A stretch of DNA of 34,296 nt from a virus. Made by a program: the position numbers and the translations under genes. Under the pieces are notes generated by a model, which made no database searches, was not told the DNA's origin, and saw nothing but the letters and a program-made list of their open reading frames with translations. Positions 1 through 6,514 of the stretch are shown here, one piece after another (position 1 is the first letter of the stretch; the number at the start of each line of letters is the position of its first letter). The stretch lies in the IMG/VR virus record IMGVR_UViG_3300025759_000327, positions 1-34,296 of that record. One strand, given 5' to 3'.

Positions 1-2
1 CA

Positions 3-986
3 TGGAGTGGTACTGATACCAACTATACTAATCAATCTATACAAGGTGTAAACTTATTAGGTGCGTCATTAAAAATGACTTATACTGATACTAATTACAT
101 TCCTATTGATACCGATACACAAGATGCAATAGATGAAATAGATCAAAACATACCAGACTTTGATAATGATATTTCTTTTGAAGATATTTATTTTGAAGAA
201 GAATTTGTTTGGGAAGATTTTGAGGAAATATTTTTTGAAGAAGAATTATTTGAAGAAGAATTTGAAACAATCTTCATGGAAGAGTTTGAGGATTTTGAAG
301 AATTTGAAGAAGCTGCATTTGAAGAATTAGAAGTACCAGAAGAATTTGAAAGTTTCTTTTCGGAAGAATTTACCGATGAAGAAATGGAAATATTAGAGGA
401 AGAGTTTGCTGATGAATTTACTGACGAGATTATGGATGAAGTTATGGATGAAATGGTCGAAGAAGAACCAACCGAACTTGCCGCAACCGAAGAAGAAGAA
501 ATTATTGAAGAAGCAGCCAACGAAGAAAAAGAAGTTGCAGCTGCCGAAGAAGAAACTGCCGAAGAAGAAAAAATAACTAAGGATGACAATGTTGATATTA
601 CAGAAGAAGAAACCGAAACCGAAATACTAAAAGAAGATAAAGAAATAGAGGTTGTTGAAACCGAAGATAATAAAATTAACATAGAAGTTAATGACAATGT
701 ATCGGTAGTAGTAAAACAAATTTCTTTATTTGATAATGGTAATCAATTAGCTGCTTACGATAATGCAGATTTTTACCAGCCAGAAAATATTTATTCTGAT
801 GTTGATAATGCTTTGTTTATCCAGGCAGATCTATCCATTTATAATAAGGGTATTTATCTTAACATAGGATTAGATAATTATATTTCTACTGATCCAGTTG
901 GACAGCATGAACAAAAATTATACGAGATTAAAGTAAACAAAATACAATTAATGATTGAGTTACAAAAATTAAAGGAACTATTATGA
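3..986 (+). CDS. Glu-rich tail-associated protein, 5' end missing
   Basis: The reading frame is open to the left edge: 24 sensible codons precede the first ATG at 75, so the gene probably starts outside the window. The short motif TDTNY occurs on both sides of that ATG, which also argues for one continuous protein. The middle (about 55-215 residues after the ATG) is extremely acidic, with runs of FEEEF, EEEE and EEAA; the last 90 residues are normal in composition and end in a helical segment (KVNKIQLMIELQKLK). From memory, proteins with a Glu/Val-rich middle and a tail of this kind occur in marine podoviruses after the tail fibre genes, so a distal tail or fibre-associated role is likely. 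ATGA overlap with the next gene suggests cotranslation. If it did start at 75, an AGGTG lies 11 bases upstream. Function is not established. Confidence 0.7.
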   Translation, partial: WSGTDTNYTNQSIQGVNLLGASLKMTYTDTNYIPIDTDTQDAIDEIDQNIPDFDNDISFEDIYFEEEFVWEDFEEIFFEEELFEEEFETIFMEEFEDFEEFEEAAFEELEVPEEFESFFSEEFTDEEMEILEEEFADEFTDEIMDEVMDEMVEEEPTELAATEEEEIIEEAANEEKEVAAAEEETAEEEKITKDDNVDITEEETETEILKEDKEIEVVETEDNKINIEVNDNVSVVVKQISLFDNGNQLAAYDNADFYQPENIYSDVDNALFIQADLSIYNKGIYLNIGLDNYISTDPVGQHEQKLYEIKVNKIQLMIELQKLKELL

Positions 987-1480
987 TTGAACAATTAACT
1001 AGATGGAGCAGCCTAGCTGGAGTAGTTGCAGCATTAGGATCTGGCTTTTATGCCTACGGAATTTTTGAAAACAGAATATCACAATTAGAAAATACAGAAT
1101 TTGTTGTTAATGAAACAGTTGATCTTGCACCAGTTAATGAAAAGATTTCTGATTTAGAAGTAGAAATATTAGATCGTATGTCTGCATTAGAAGATGAGTG
1201 GATGGCTAGAGATAACGACAGCAACGATGATATATTAAATGATATTGCTGGACTTAAATCAGATGTTGAAGATTTATTTGATAAAGCATCTGCTGCGGAC
1301 AAACAATTACAATTAAATATTGTTGAGTTATCAGATAAAACTTTTAAAGAATTTGGTAAGATAAGAGATTTTATAAATGAATTATCTAAAAAGATTGCTA
1401 TTGCTGAAAAGCAAAGCGAGTTAAATAAAATATTAATTGATGAAGTTAAAGCGGAAGCAAGTAATCCGCTAGGTGGATAA
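983..1480 (+). CDS. membrane-anchored coiled-coil protein
   Basis: 165 residues. One hydrophobic helix near the N-terminus (about residues 10-28, SLAGVVAALGSGFYAYGIF) is followed by a long acidic, heptad-like region (about 35-155) with many Leu/Ile, Glu, Asp and Lys. This topology fits a single-pass inner-membrane protein with a periplasmic or cytoplasmic coiled coil. It begins the lysis cassette, overlapping the preceding gene by ATGA and preceded by AAAGGA at good spacing, so a role in lysis (spanin-like or holin-accessory) is possible. No lipobox and no recognised family motif is visible. Function unknown; the gene itself is well supported by overlaps on both sides. Confidence 0.75.
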   Translation: MIEQLTRWSSLAGVVAALGSGFYAYGIFENRISQLENTEFVVNETVDLAPVNEKISDLEVEILDRMSALEDEWMARDNDSNDDILNDIAGLKSDVEDLFDKASAADKQLQLNIVELSDKTFKEFGKIRDFINELSKKIAIAEKQSELNKILIDEVKAEASNPLGG

Positions 1481-1701
1481 TGTTTAACATTGTTGCCATC
1501 ATTTGTTTTGTACAATTAACAAATTTACCAACAGCTTGTTTTTCTAACGCAACTGTTGCTTTTGATTTTCCAACAAAAGATGAGTGTTTACTAAAAAGAA
1601 ATATTTTAATAGACGAAATAGACAAAGATTTGCGTGATCGTAATGTATCAATGATGTTGTATTGCGTAGAAAAAATACAAACAGAAAATACAAATGTCTG
1701 A
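1480..1701 (+). CDS. small secreted or membrane protein of the lysis region
   Basis: 73 residues. The start overlaps the previous stop as TAATG and is preceded by AGGTGG. The first 20 residues are hydrophobic (MFNIVAIICFVQLTN) and end near a small-residue/Cys stretch, so an uncleaved anchor or a signal peptide is possible. Cysteines at about 9, 20, 35 and 62 could form disulfides in the periplasm. The rest is charged and helical. Neighbours are membrane and lysis genes. No family recognised. Confidence 0.65.
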   Translation: MFNIVAIICFVQLTNLPTACFSNATVAFDFPTKDECLLKRNILIDEIDKDLRDRNVSMMLYCVEKIQTENTNV

Positions 1702-1888
1702 TTGGGAAAAAGATATTGCAGAATTGCGTACTGACGTAAAACATATGTTGAAAAGCCAAGAGATAATGCAAAAACAAATACGAGATTTACAAAAGTTTAG
1801 TTCAATGGGTGCTGGAGGATTAAAAGCATTGGTTGTTATAGGAATAGTTTTAGGTGTCATTGCGAAATGGATGGGATTTTTTGATTAG
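1694..1888 (+). CDS. XhlA-like holin-accessory protein
   Basis: 64 residues: an N-terminal amphipathic coiled coil (about 3-35, DIAELRTDVKHMLKSQEIMQ) followed by a Gly-rich turn and one transmembrane helix near the C-terminus (about 43-60, ALVVIGIVLGVIAKWMG). This order and length match the hemolysin XhlA family, small membrane proteins that assist holins in Bacillus PBSX-type lysis cassettes. The gene overlaps the end of the preceding gene by 8 bases and sits four genes before the lysozyme and holin candidates. Assignment rests on architecture, not on catalytic motifs. Confidence 0.6.
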   Translation: MSDWEKDIAELRTDVKHMLKSQEIMQKQIRDLQKFSSMGAGGLKALVVIGIVLGVIAKWMGFFD

Positions 1889-1890
1889 TT

Positions 1891-2187
1891 TTGTCTTATG
1901 AAAAAATTGCCAAAGGTATGCAGTCAGAGTTTGTTGCTGCAGCTTGGTTAATAAAAAAAAATTATACAATATATTGGAAAACACAGGACAATGATCCAAT
2001 AGATTTAGTTGCGGTTCATAGAGTATCAGGAAAAGTTTTAAAAATAGATGTTAAAACAGCATCAATAAGAAAGACCTGGAAGCCAGGCACAATGATTACA
2101 AGAACACAATCTAAATATCAAAAACAATTAGGAGTACACATTTTATATGTCTTTAAAGATGGAAGATGCAAATTTAAACGAACTTAA
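1891..2187 (+). CDS. PD-(D/E)XK nuclease, Holliday-resolvase-like fold
   Basis: 98 residues. The nuclease core is visible: Glu13 in the first helix (GMQSEFVAAAWL), Asp38 in the motif DPIDLVAV, and Asp53-Val-Lys55 in KIDVKT, spaced as in archaeal-type Hjc and the PDDEXK_5 group. It would cut branched or damaged phage DNA, or host DNA; which is not known. The start is TTG at 1891, three bases after the preceding stop; an in-frame ATG at 1918 would remove part of helix 1 but keep Glu13. The last 41 bases overlap the lysozyme gene, so the two are expressed together. A nuclease inside a lysis cassette is unusual. Confidence 0.7.
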   Translation: MSYEKIAKGMQSEFVAAAWLIKKNYTIYWKTQDNDPIDLVAVHRVSGKVLKIDVKTASIRKTWKPGTMITRTQSKYQKQLGVHILYVFKDGRCKFKRT

Positions 2188-2596
2188 AAACAGAATAGCT
2201 TTACATGAGGGTAAAGTAAACAAATGCTATGCAGATAGTCTTGGAAAATTAACTATCGGAATAGGTCATTTAGTTACAGATGAGGATAATATAGATCCTG
2301 ACAAAGAATATTCTGATGAGTTTATTTATAAATTATATGATGTGGACTTTGATAAAGCAATCGAGGGAGCAGCCAGAGTATGTCAAGGTATGGATTTACC
2401 TGATAAAAAATTTGGTGTGTTTATCGAAATGGCTTTCCAGCTTGGAGCAACTGGATTGTCTAAATTTAAAAAAGCTCTTGCAGCAGCTAGGGAACATCAA
2501 TGGCAAGAGTGCCACGATCAACTTCTCGATAGTCGCTGGTATAAACAAACGCCAAATAGAGCAAAATCATTGGCGGAAATAATGTTGGAGGACTAA
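2147..2596 (+). CDS. T4-type lysozyme (endolysin), GH24
   Basis: 149 residues. The T4 lysozyme catalytic triad is present with exact spacing: Glu21 (ALHEG), Asp30 (CYADSLG) and Thr36 (LTIGIGH), equivalent to Glu11, Asp20 and Thr26 of T4. It hydrolyses the MurNAc-GlcNAc bond of peptidoglycan at lysis. There is no signal peptide or signal-anchor, so release needs a holin, and holin-like genes lie on both sides. GGAG at 2131-2134 supports the ATG at 2147; ATG at 2159 is an alternative start. It overlaps the nuclease gene. Confidence 0.92.
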   Translation: MSLKMEDANLNELKNRIALHEGKVNKCYADSLGKLTIGIGHLVTDEDNIDPDKEYSDEFIYKLYDVDFDKAIEGAARVCQGMDLPDKKFGVFIEMAFQLGATGLSKFKKALAAAREHQWQECHDQLLDSRWYKQTPNRAKSLAEIMLED

Positions 2597-2597
2597 C

Positions 2598-2702
2598 ATG
2601 GAAAAGATTAAATATTTTTGGGATGGACTTTCTAAGCGAGGTAAAATTCTTGTAGTAGCTGTTATAATTATTGTAGCAGTTGTTGCTTGGGGACAATTCT
2701 AA
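2598..2702 (+). CDS. 34-residue single-pass membrane peptide
   Basis: Very short gene with a strong ribosome binding site (GGAGG, 2587-2591, six bases from ATG) directly after the lysozyme stop. The peptide has a charged N-terminus (MEKIKYFWDGLSKRGK) and then one transmembrane helix of Val/Ile/Ala. The stop overlaps the next start (TAATG). Position between lysozyme and the putative holin suggests a small holin, pinholin or antiholin partner, but that is inference from context and topology only. Confidence 0.65.
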   Translation: MEKIKYFWDGLSKRGKILVVAVIIIVAVVAWGQF

Positions 2703-3097
2703 TGTGGCAATTATTAGCAAAGCCGTTATTTGGAGTAGCGGCTGATGCTGTCAAAGGTTTTGTAGAAACCAAAAAAATTAAAAGTGAAATAAAAATCACA
2801 TCAATTAAAGCAGAAAAAAAGAGATTAGAGGACATTGCTGCTGGTAAAATAAAATGGGAACAATCTGCTGTCGATCAAATGAAAGGCAGTTGGAAAGATG
2901 AATTTGTTTTATTAGCATTAATGATACCAGCTATCTGTGCATTTATTCCTTGGATGCAACCACACATTGAAACTGGACTAGCTACCTTGGAAAATATGCC
3001 GAAATATTATACGCACCTTTTATACATGGCGTGCAGCGTGTCGCTTGGTTACAGAGCAGCACCTGGAGTAATGAGTTTGTTTGGCAAAAAGAAATAA
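2702..3097 (+). CDS. putative holin, GTA 3-TM-like family
   Basis: 131 residues from the ATG that overlaps the previous stop. An N-terminal amphipathic region and a basic coiled coil (about 25-55) lead to WKDEFVLLALMIPAICAFIPW, one hydrophobic helix, and a second around residues 104-122 (YYTHLLYMACSVSLGYRAAP), ending in a Lys-rich tail. This order (charged first half, WKDE before the first helix, two to three helices, basic end) matches holins of gene transfer agents and marine phages. It would form the membrane lesion that lets the lysozyme reach the cell wall. The neighbouring lysozyme strengthens the call. Confidence 0.7.
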   Translation: MWQLLAKPLFGVAADAVKGFVETKKIKSEIKITSIKAEKKRLEDIAAGKIKWEQSAVDQMKGSWKDEFVLLALMIPAICAFIPWMQPHIETGLATLENMPKYYTHLLYMACSVSLGYRAAPGVMSLFGKKK

Positions 3098-3116
3098 TAT
3101 AATCACTATTCCTGGT

Positions 3117-3293
3117 ATGTGGTTCTTTTCTAAAAACCGAACCCAACAAGAAGAATATAAAACAAATCATCGACCACCGGATTGTGAAAGTTGTACAAAA
3201 ACACCAATACATTCAAATGATGGTTTAAAGACCTGGATGTGTGGAAACTGTAAATTTAACCAATTTAAGCCAAAAAAAAAGCTCGTATTTTGA
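3117..3293 (+). CDS. small zinc-ribbon protein
   Basis: 58 residues from ATG 3117. Two CxxC pairs (Cys23/Cys26 in DCESC and Cys42/Cys45 in MCGNC) would bind one zinc ion; the rest is hydrophilic and basic, ending KPKKKLVF. An in-frame TTG at 3081 would add 12 residues and overlap the holin gene, but neither start has a clear Shine-Dalgarno. It is the last gene of the rightward lysis cassette and converges with the integrase gene. Function unknown. Confidence 0.55.
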   Translation: MWFFSKNRTQQEEYKTNHRPPDCESCTKTPIHSNDGLKTWMCGNCKFNQFKPKKKLVF

Positions 3294-3295
3294 GC
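3272..3295 (-). terminator. possible terminator of the integrase transcript
   Basis: Read on the minus strand, GCTC-AAAATAC-GAGC (3295-3281) is followed by nine T (3280-3272), about 40 bases after the integrase stop. The stem has only four pairs, so it is weak. It overlaps the end of the zinc-ribbon gene. Confidence 0.35.
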
Positions 3296-3337
3296 ATACA
3301 GAAGGTTGTAGCACCTCTCCTTTGTGATTGTACCCCC

Positions 3338-4543
3338 CTAATTATTCATTAAATCGGCAATTTTATCAGCTCTCTCTTGTTCCTTCTCAAAGTTCCTCCA
3401 GCCACCTTTTACATACCTATCTGATATTTCTTTTGTAGCATGACCATGATCTCTCATCATCGCTTGTTTATTTTCTTCCAAGTATTCTTTTAAAGTAATA
3501 ACAAACACCCTAAAACTATGTGGTGTTATGTTTCCTATTATACCAATCTCCTTATTATATTTATTTAATACTCTATTCACAAAATTATTACGATGCAGCA
3601 TAGTACCTTTTTCTGTTGTAAATAATAATTGGTTTGGATCAGTAATATTTTTTTTATCTATGTATTCACAAAGAAGCTGTGTCATTTCTTTTGATAAAGT
3701 AACAGCTCTATCTCCAGCTCTACTTTTTGGTTTATGTTTTAATCGACCACTAGAAGTATTAATTGTTTTATTTATATCTAAATAACCAATTCCATCTTCT
3801 ATAATAAAATCTTTTAATAATAGCGGAATAATCTCGCCAAATCTTCCCCCTAATTCTCTCATTAATCTTATTAATACATATGCATTATAATTGCGTATTT
3901 TAAAAACATCACATAATTTTCCTAATTTTTGTAATGCTTTTTTATAACCACCTTGAACAATAATAGGATCTTCTTTGTTATCTTCATGTTTTTTTAATAT
4001 TCTTTTAAATTCATTTCTATCCACTTGATCGCAATAATTAAATATTATTCCTCGCTGTTCTTCTGCTGCATACTTAAATAACCTACCTAATAATTTAAAA
4101 CTCTCTCTATTGTATCGTGGTGTTAATAGTTTGTTCATTTCTTTTCCAATACTAGAAGTTACTTTTACATCGAAATCTTTTAGCAATCTGTCTTTAATAG
4201 ATTTGTTATCTATTTTTATTCTCCATAATTGTTCAGCATCATACTTATAATTTTTAATAGTTTCTTCTTCAGGACCATGTTGTATTTGTTCCAGGTGTTT
4301 CTTCCAATCTTTATATAAAACTTCTAATGTATCTTGTTTCCCATAAGTGCCGTTTTTTATAGACTTTTCTATACGTTCCTTTTCTTTTGCCAATTCCTCT
4401 ATATTACGAGGAAAACTAGATTTTTTTGTGGCTATTCTTTCTGTTTCTATTTTCCTAAATTCATCATCAACATAATCAAATGTCTTGATTTCAAAATAAT
4501 ATCTGTCTCCCCAAGGTGTAATATTTGTAAGTTTGTATTCCAT
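3338..4543 (-). CDS. int: tyrosine-family integrase
   Basis: 401 residues, a normal length. An N-terminal arm-binding and core-binding half (to about 190) precedes the catalytic domain. Catalytic residues can be placed: Arg234 (GGRFGE), a Lys in KPKSRAG (about 273), His342 and Arg345 (PHSFR), His368 (DHGHAT), and the nucleophile Tyr377 (SDRY) nine residues after His368. It performs site-specific integration and, with an excisionase, excision. The start has no good Shine-Dalgarno. It reads away from the adjacent repeat region and tRNA-Asn, the usual int-attP arrangement. The excisionase candidate is at 5985-6191. Confidence 0.93.
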   Translation of the reverse strand: MEYKLTNITPWGDRYYFEIKTFDYVDDEFRKIETERIATKKSSFPRNIEELAKEKERIEKSIKNGTYGKQDTLEVLYKDWKKHLEQIQHGPEEETIKNYKYDAEQLWRIKIDNKSIKDRLLKDFDVKVTSSIGKEMNKLLTPRYNRESFKLLGRLFKYAAEEQRGIIFNYCDQVDRNEFKRILKKHEDNKEDPIIVQGGYKKALQKLGKLCDVFKIRNYNAYVLIRLMRELGGRFGEIIPLLLKDFIIEDGIGYLDINKTINTSSGRLKHKPKSRAGDRAVTLSKEMTQLLCEYIDKKNITDPNQLLFTTEKGTMLHRNNFVNRVLNKYNKEIGIIGNITPHSFRVFVITLKEYLEENKQAMMRDHGHATKEISDRYVKGGWRNFEKEQERADKIADLMNN

Positions 4544-4620
4544 ATATAATATAATTTATTGTATATACTCTTAGCATTTTATTCTATTTAAAAAAAGATA
4601 AATCATTGACAAAATTAATC

Positions 4621-4820
4621 TTGTCAGCGATTGGGTTGTCAGCGATTTTGTCAGTTGGTATATAAGAAATGGCAAGTTTCCTATGTATTGTGTGGGTTTC
4701 TATGGGTTATCATATTGCAGAAAACAACGGAAAAAAATAAAAAAATCGGTTAACAGACTATTACCAATGGCAGAAAACTGGGAAAAACTATATGTTTGTC
4801 AGCGATACATTCAGCGATGG
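4621..4820. repeat. TTGTCAGCGAT repeats, candidate integrase arm sites
   Basis: Within the 361-base gene-free stretch 4544-4904, TTGTCAGCGATT occurs at 4621-4632 and again at 4636-4647, followed by a partial TTGTCAG at 4648-4654. TTGTCAGCGAT recurs at 4796-4806, and TTCAGCGATGG follows at 4810-4820. The copies are direct repeats, about 15 bases apart within each cluster. Short repeats clustered between int and the attachment site are the usual form of arm-type sites for tyrosine integrases. The rest of the stretch (4544-4620, 4655-4795) is very AT-rich and I see no gene in it. Confidence 0.6.
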
Positions 4821-4865
4821 TAAAAAAACCTTATGAGTAATAGGCGTAAATTAATAATAAATAAT

Positions 4866-4893
4866 TTTACAATATAGCAAATTATTCTATATA
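4866..4893 (+). promoter_or_regulatory. putative promoter of tRNA-Asn
   Basis: TTTACA (4866-4871) and TATATA (4888-4893) are separated by 16 bases; transcription would start just before the tRNA at 4905. In sequence this AT-rich such matches are easy to find, so this is tentative. Confidence 0.35.
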
Positions 4894-4904
4894 GCTTTTT
4901 GCGT

Positions 4905-4979
4905 TCCCAGGTAGCACAATGGTAGTGCGTCTGACTGTTAATCAGAAGGTTACTGGTTCGAGTCCAGTCCTGGGAGCCA
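4905..4979 (+). tRNA. tRNA-Asn (anticodon GTT), likely attP core
   Basis: A full cloverleaf folds: acceptor TCCCAGG (4905-4911) with CCTGGGA (4969-4975), D stem GCAC/GTGC (4914-4917, 4925-4928), anticodon stem TCTGA/TCAGA (4930-4934, 4942-4946) with loop CTGTTAA and anticodon GTT at 4937-4939, T stem ACTGG/CCAGT (4952-4956, 4964-4968) with loop TTCGAGT, discriminator G and encoded CCA. All stems are fully paired. Its place next to int suggests the phage inserts into the host tRNA-Asn gene. The 3' end is one base from the stop of the leftward operon. Confidence 0.93.
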
Positions 4980-4980
4980 G

Positions 4981-5397
4981 TTAAATAGTACCACCATACG
5001 ATTCATTTTCATCGTGTATTACTTCACATTCTTTTAAATGCTCTTGCTGCAGTTGTTGTAAATACGCCAACCATTTTTCAGGTTTTACATTTTCATGCAG
5101 CATACCAACTGTCCTAGCTATTCTTTTTACTCTAAATCTAATTATCTCATTGTTTTCATCAACTTTATAAAAAACAACAAATCCAGGTACATCAAATTTT
5201 AACGCTAATTTTTTAGTTAATGTATATGCTTTAAATTTTTGACCAGTATCTTTTGCCAGTTCTACAAATGCCAGGGGTTTATAACAATGCTTACATACCT
5301 CAACACTATCAACATCAATCATGGCAATACCCTCAAACTTACGATGCCATTTACTGTACGGCTCTTGTTTTAAATCAGAATACCACTCTCTAGCCAT
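4981..5397 (-). CDS. conserved-looking phage protein with CxxC
   Basis: 138 residues, the last gene of the leftward recombination operon, overlapping the LexA-like gene by 8 bases. A compact alpha/beta core is suggested by IDVDSVEVCKHCYKPLAFVE (residues 27-46; Cys35 and Cys38) followed by VPGFVVFYKVDE and FRVKRIART. The first part resembles small phage nuclease-type folds with acidic residues before a strand, but I cannot place a full catalytic set. Function unknown; association with recombination and regulation is from context. Confidence 0.65.
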   Translation of the reverse strand: MAREWYSDLKQEPYSKWHRKFEGIAMIDVDSVEVCKHCYKPLAFVELAKDTGQKFKAYTLTKKLALKFDVPGFVVFYKVDENNEIIRFRVKRIARTVGMLHENVKPEKWLAYLQQLQQEHLKECEVIHDENESYGGTI

Positions 5398-5596
5398 TAT
5401 CTACCTCAACTGTCCTGGCAGAATATTTAATTCTTTTTATTTTTTTTTGTTTTTCTAAGGATGTAACTAAACGATGAATACCTGATTTACTTTTTAAATT
5501 AACAGCTTTCATCATTTCATCATATGATGGAGAAAAATCGTTTTGTTGTATGTAGGTTTTTATGTACTTAAATAATTCAGATTGTTTTCTTGTCAT
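5390..5596 (-). CDS. LexA DNA-binding-domain-only protein
   Basis: 68 residues that follow the LexA N-terminal winged helix-turn-helix from its first residue: MTRKQSELFKYI, then PSYDEMMKAV, then LKSKSGIHRLVTSLE, the recognition region, and a short wing ending ARTVEVDNG. In LexA the Ser/Lys protease and dimerisation domain would follow; here the protein stops, so it cannot self-cleave and may dimerise poorly. It could bind or compete for SOS boxes such as the one at 8367-8381, on the promoter of its own operon. It overlaps genes on both sides. Confidence 0.8.
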   Translation of the reverse strand: MTRKQSELFKYIKTYIQQNDFSPSYDEMMKAVNLKSKSGIHRLVTSLEKQKKIKRIKYSARTVEVDNG

Positions 5597-5735
5597 GTTG
5601 CTTTATTTTTTCTAATTCTTGTCGCAACTTAAAATTCTCATCTGTTTTGTCTGTCAATAATTTCATCATAAATTCGTCATTTAATTTTTTTTCTTTTTTT
5701 AATTTCCGTAATTCTTTCTCTAGTTCATCAGACAT
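5577..5735 (-). CDS. 52-residue charged coiled-coil protein
   Basis: Short gene supported by its position: its ATG overlaps the preceding gene's stop (ATGTCTGA) and its end overlaps the LexA-like gene by 20 bases, in keeping with every other junction of the operon. The sequence is almost entirely Lys, Glu, Leu and Asp with heptad spacing (LEKELRKLKKEKKLN, then ENFKLRQELEKIK), so it should form a helical dimer. Function unknown. Confidence 0.6.
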   Translation of the reverse strand: MSDELEKELRKLKKEKKLNDEFMMKLLTDKTDENFKLRQELEKIKQHDKKTI

Positions 5736-5988
5736 TTTTATATTTATCTCTGATATTAATTAATTTAATTTTTACATCTTCCAGGTACACCGCTAGATCA
5801 AGAGCTTCTTCTATTGCGTTATCTATTCCTGAAATCAAACCATAATTAGCACCAGCCATGGTGTTGCCATATTTTTTAATACCCATGTTGGACCGATTAA
5901 TCATTTTCTCACAAATCTTTTTGACTAATGGATCTTTTGCCATTTCATCAGGTATTGTTATTAATTCTTTAGCGGACAAATCTGTCAT
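5728..5988 (-). CDS. MazG-like / dATP-dGTP diphosphohydrolase-type protein
   Basis: 86 residues from the ATG that overlaps the previous stop as ATGA; an ATG 21 bases upstream (6009) gives a 93-residue form. The visible signature is RSNMGIKKYG followed by IDNAIEEALDLAVYLE, the pattern of small phage all-alpha proteins annotated as MazG-like or nucleotide diphosphohydrolases, where the EEALD acids bind Mg2+. It may trim nucleotide pools or a signalling nucleotide during infection. It is shorter than canonical MazG. Confidence 0.55.
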   Translation of the reverse strand: MTDLSAKELITIPDEMAKDPLVKKICEKMINRSNMGIKKYGNTMAGANYGLISGIDNAIEEALDLAVYLEDVKIKLINIRDKYKNV

Positions 5989-6191
5989 AGGTCTTTCTCT
6001 TGCACCCATTGTTGTAATTTTTGATACGATATTAAAAAAGTTTTACCAATTTTTTTCATGGGTAATTCTTCTCTAATACGCATACGATGTACACGTTCTT
6101 TTAATGCTTTATCTGAAAGCTGCGGCTGGTTTTGAAATAATATCTTACCAACCGCAACAGTATCTAACAATGATATGGGAGTTAAATGCAT
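5985..6191 (-). CDS. excisionase-like helix-turn-helix protein
   Basis: 68 residues. The second half matches the MerR/excisionase-type winged helix pattern: a basic helix (KALKERVHRMRIREEL), then PMKKIGKTFLISYQKLQQWV, where a beta-wing and a final Trp-containing helix follow. Such proteins bend DNA at att sites or act as small regulators. A phage with an integrase needs an Xis, and this is the best candidate in the window. TAATG overlap with the preceding gene. Confidence 0.6.
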   Translation of the reverse strand: MHLTPISLLDTVAVGKILFQNQPQLSDKALKERVHRMRIREELPMKKIGKTFLISYQKLQQWVQEKDL

Positions 6192-6514
6192 TAAAATTTA
6201 TCAAAGCTAGAATCTGATGATTCTTTTTTCTTAGAAGCTCGTTCCATAAACTTACCATAATCTGTTTCAAAATCTTCTATCGAAACATTTAAGATAGTTT
6301 TTTCATTTTTATTTTTTCCAGCCCAGGCAGTAAGACCAACTTTAGTATTGGCTGGAAAAGTTACTTCATCAAAAAAAGTAAATCCTGATTTATCTTTATC
6401 ATCTTCAAAAGATAATGAAGCTCCTATTGGATATTTTTTACCACTATCCATGTGTGCATCCAGCATTTCTTTAAGCTCTTTGCCTGGATATAATGTTAAA
6501 TTAATTTTTGGCAT
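6191..6514 (-). CDS. SSB-like partner of the annealing protein
   Basis: 107 residues. The N-terminal two thirds are beta-rich (PKINLTLYPG, PIGASLSFEDD, GFTFFDEVTFP, KVGLTAWAG), compatible with an OB fold. The end is a charged linker then SSDSSFDKF, which resembles the acidic, Phe-terminated tail by which SSB proteins recruit partners. It overlaps the annealing-protein gene by 14 bases. Single-stranded-DNA binding during recombination or replication is therefore likely, but no clear family motif is present. Confidence 0.45.
   Translation of the reverse strand: MPKINLTLYPGKELKEMLDAHMDSGKKYPIGASLSFEDDKDKSGFTFFDEVTFPANTKVGLTAWAGKNKNEKTILNVSIEDFETDYGKFMERASKKKESSDSSFDKF

Noticed and set aside
188-697. 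Long Ser-rich open frame on the minus strand
   Set aside because: It is the complement of the Glu-rich coding region (GAA read as TTC/TCT); composition is an artefact, and it overlaps a better gene completely.
2316-2582. 88-residue plus-strand frame inside the lysozyme gene
   Set aside because: Lies in another frame of a gene with a complete catalytic triad; no binding site or family features.
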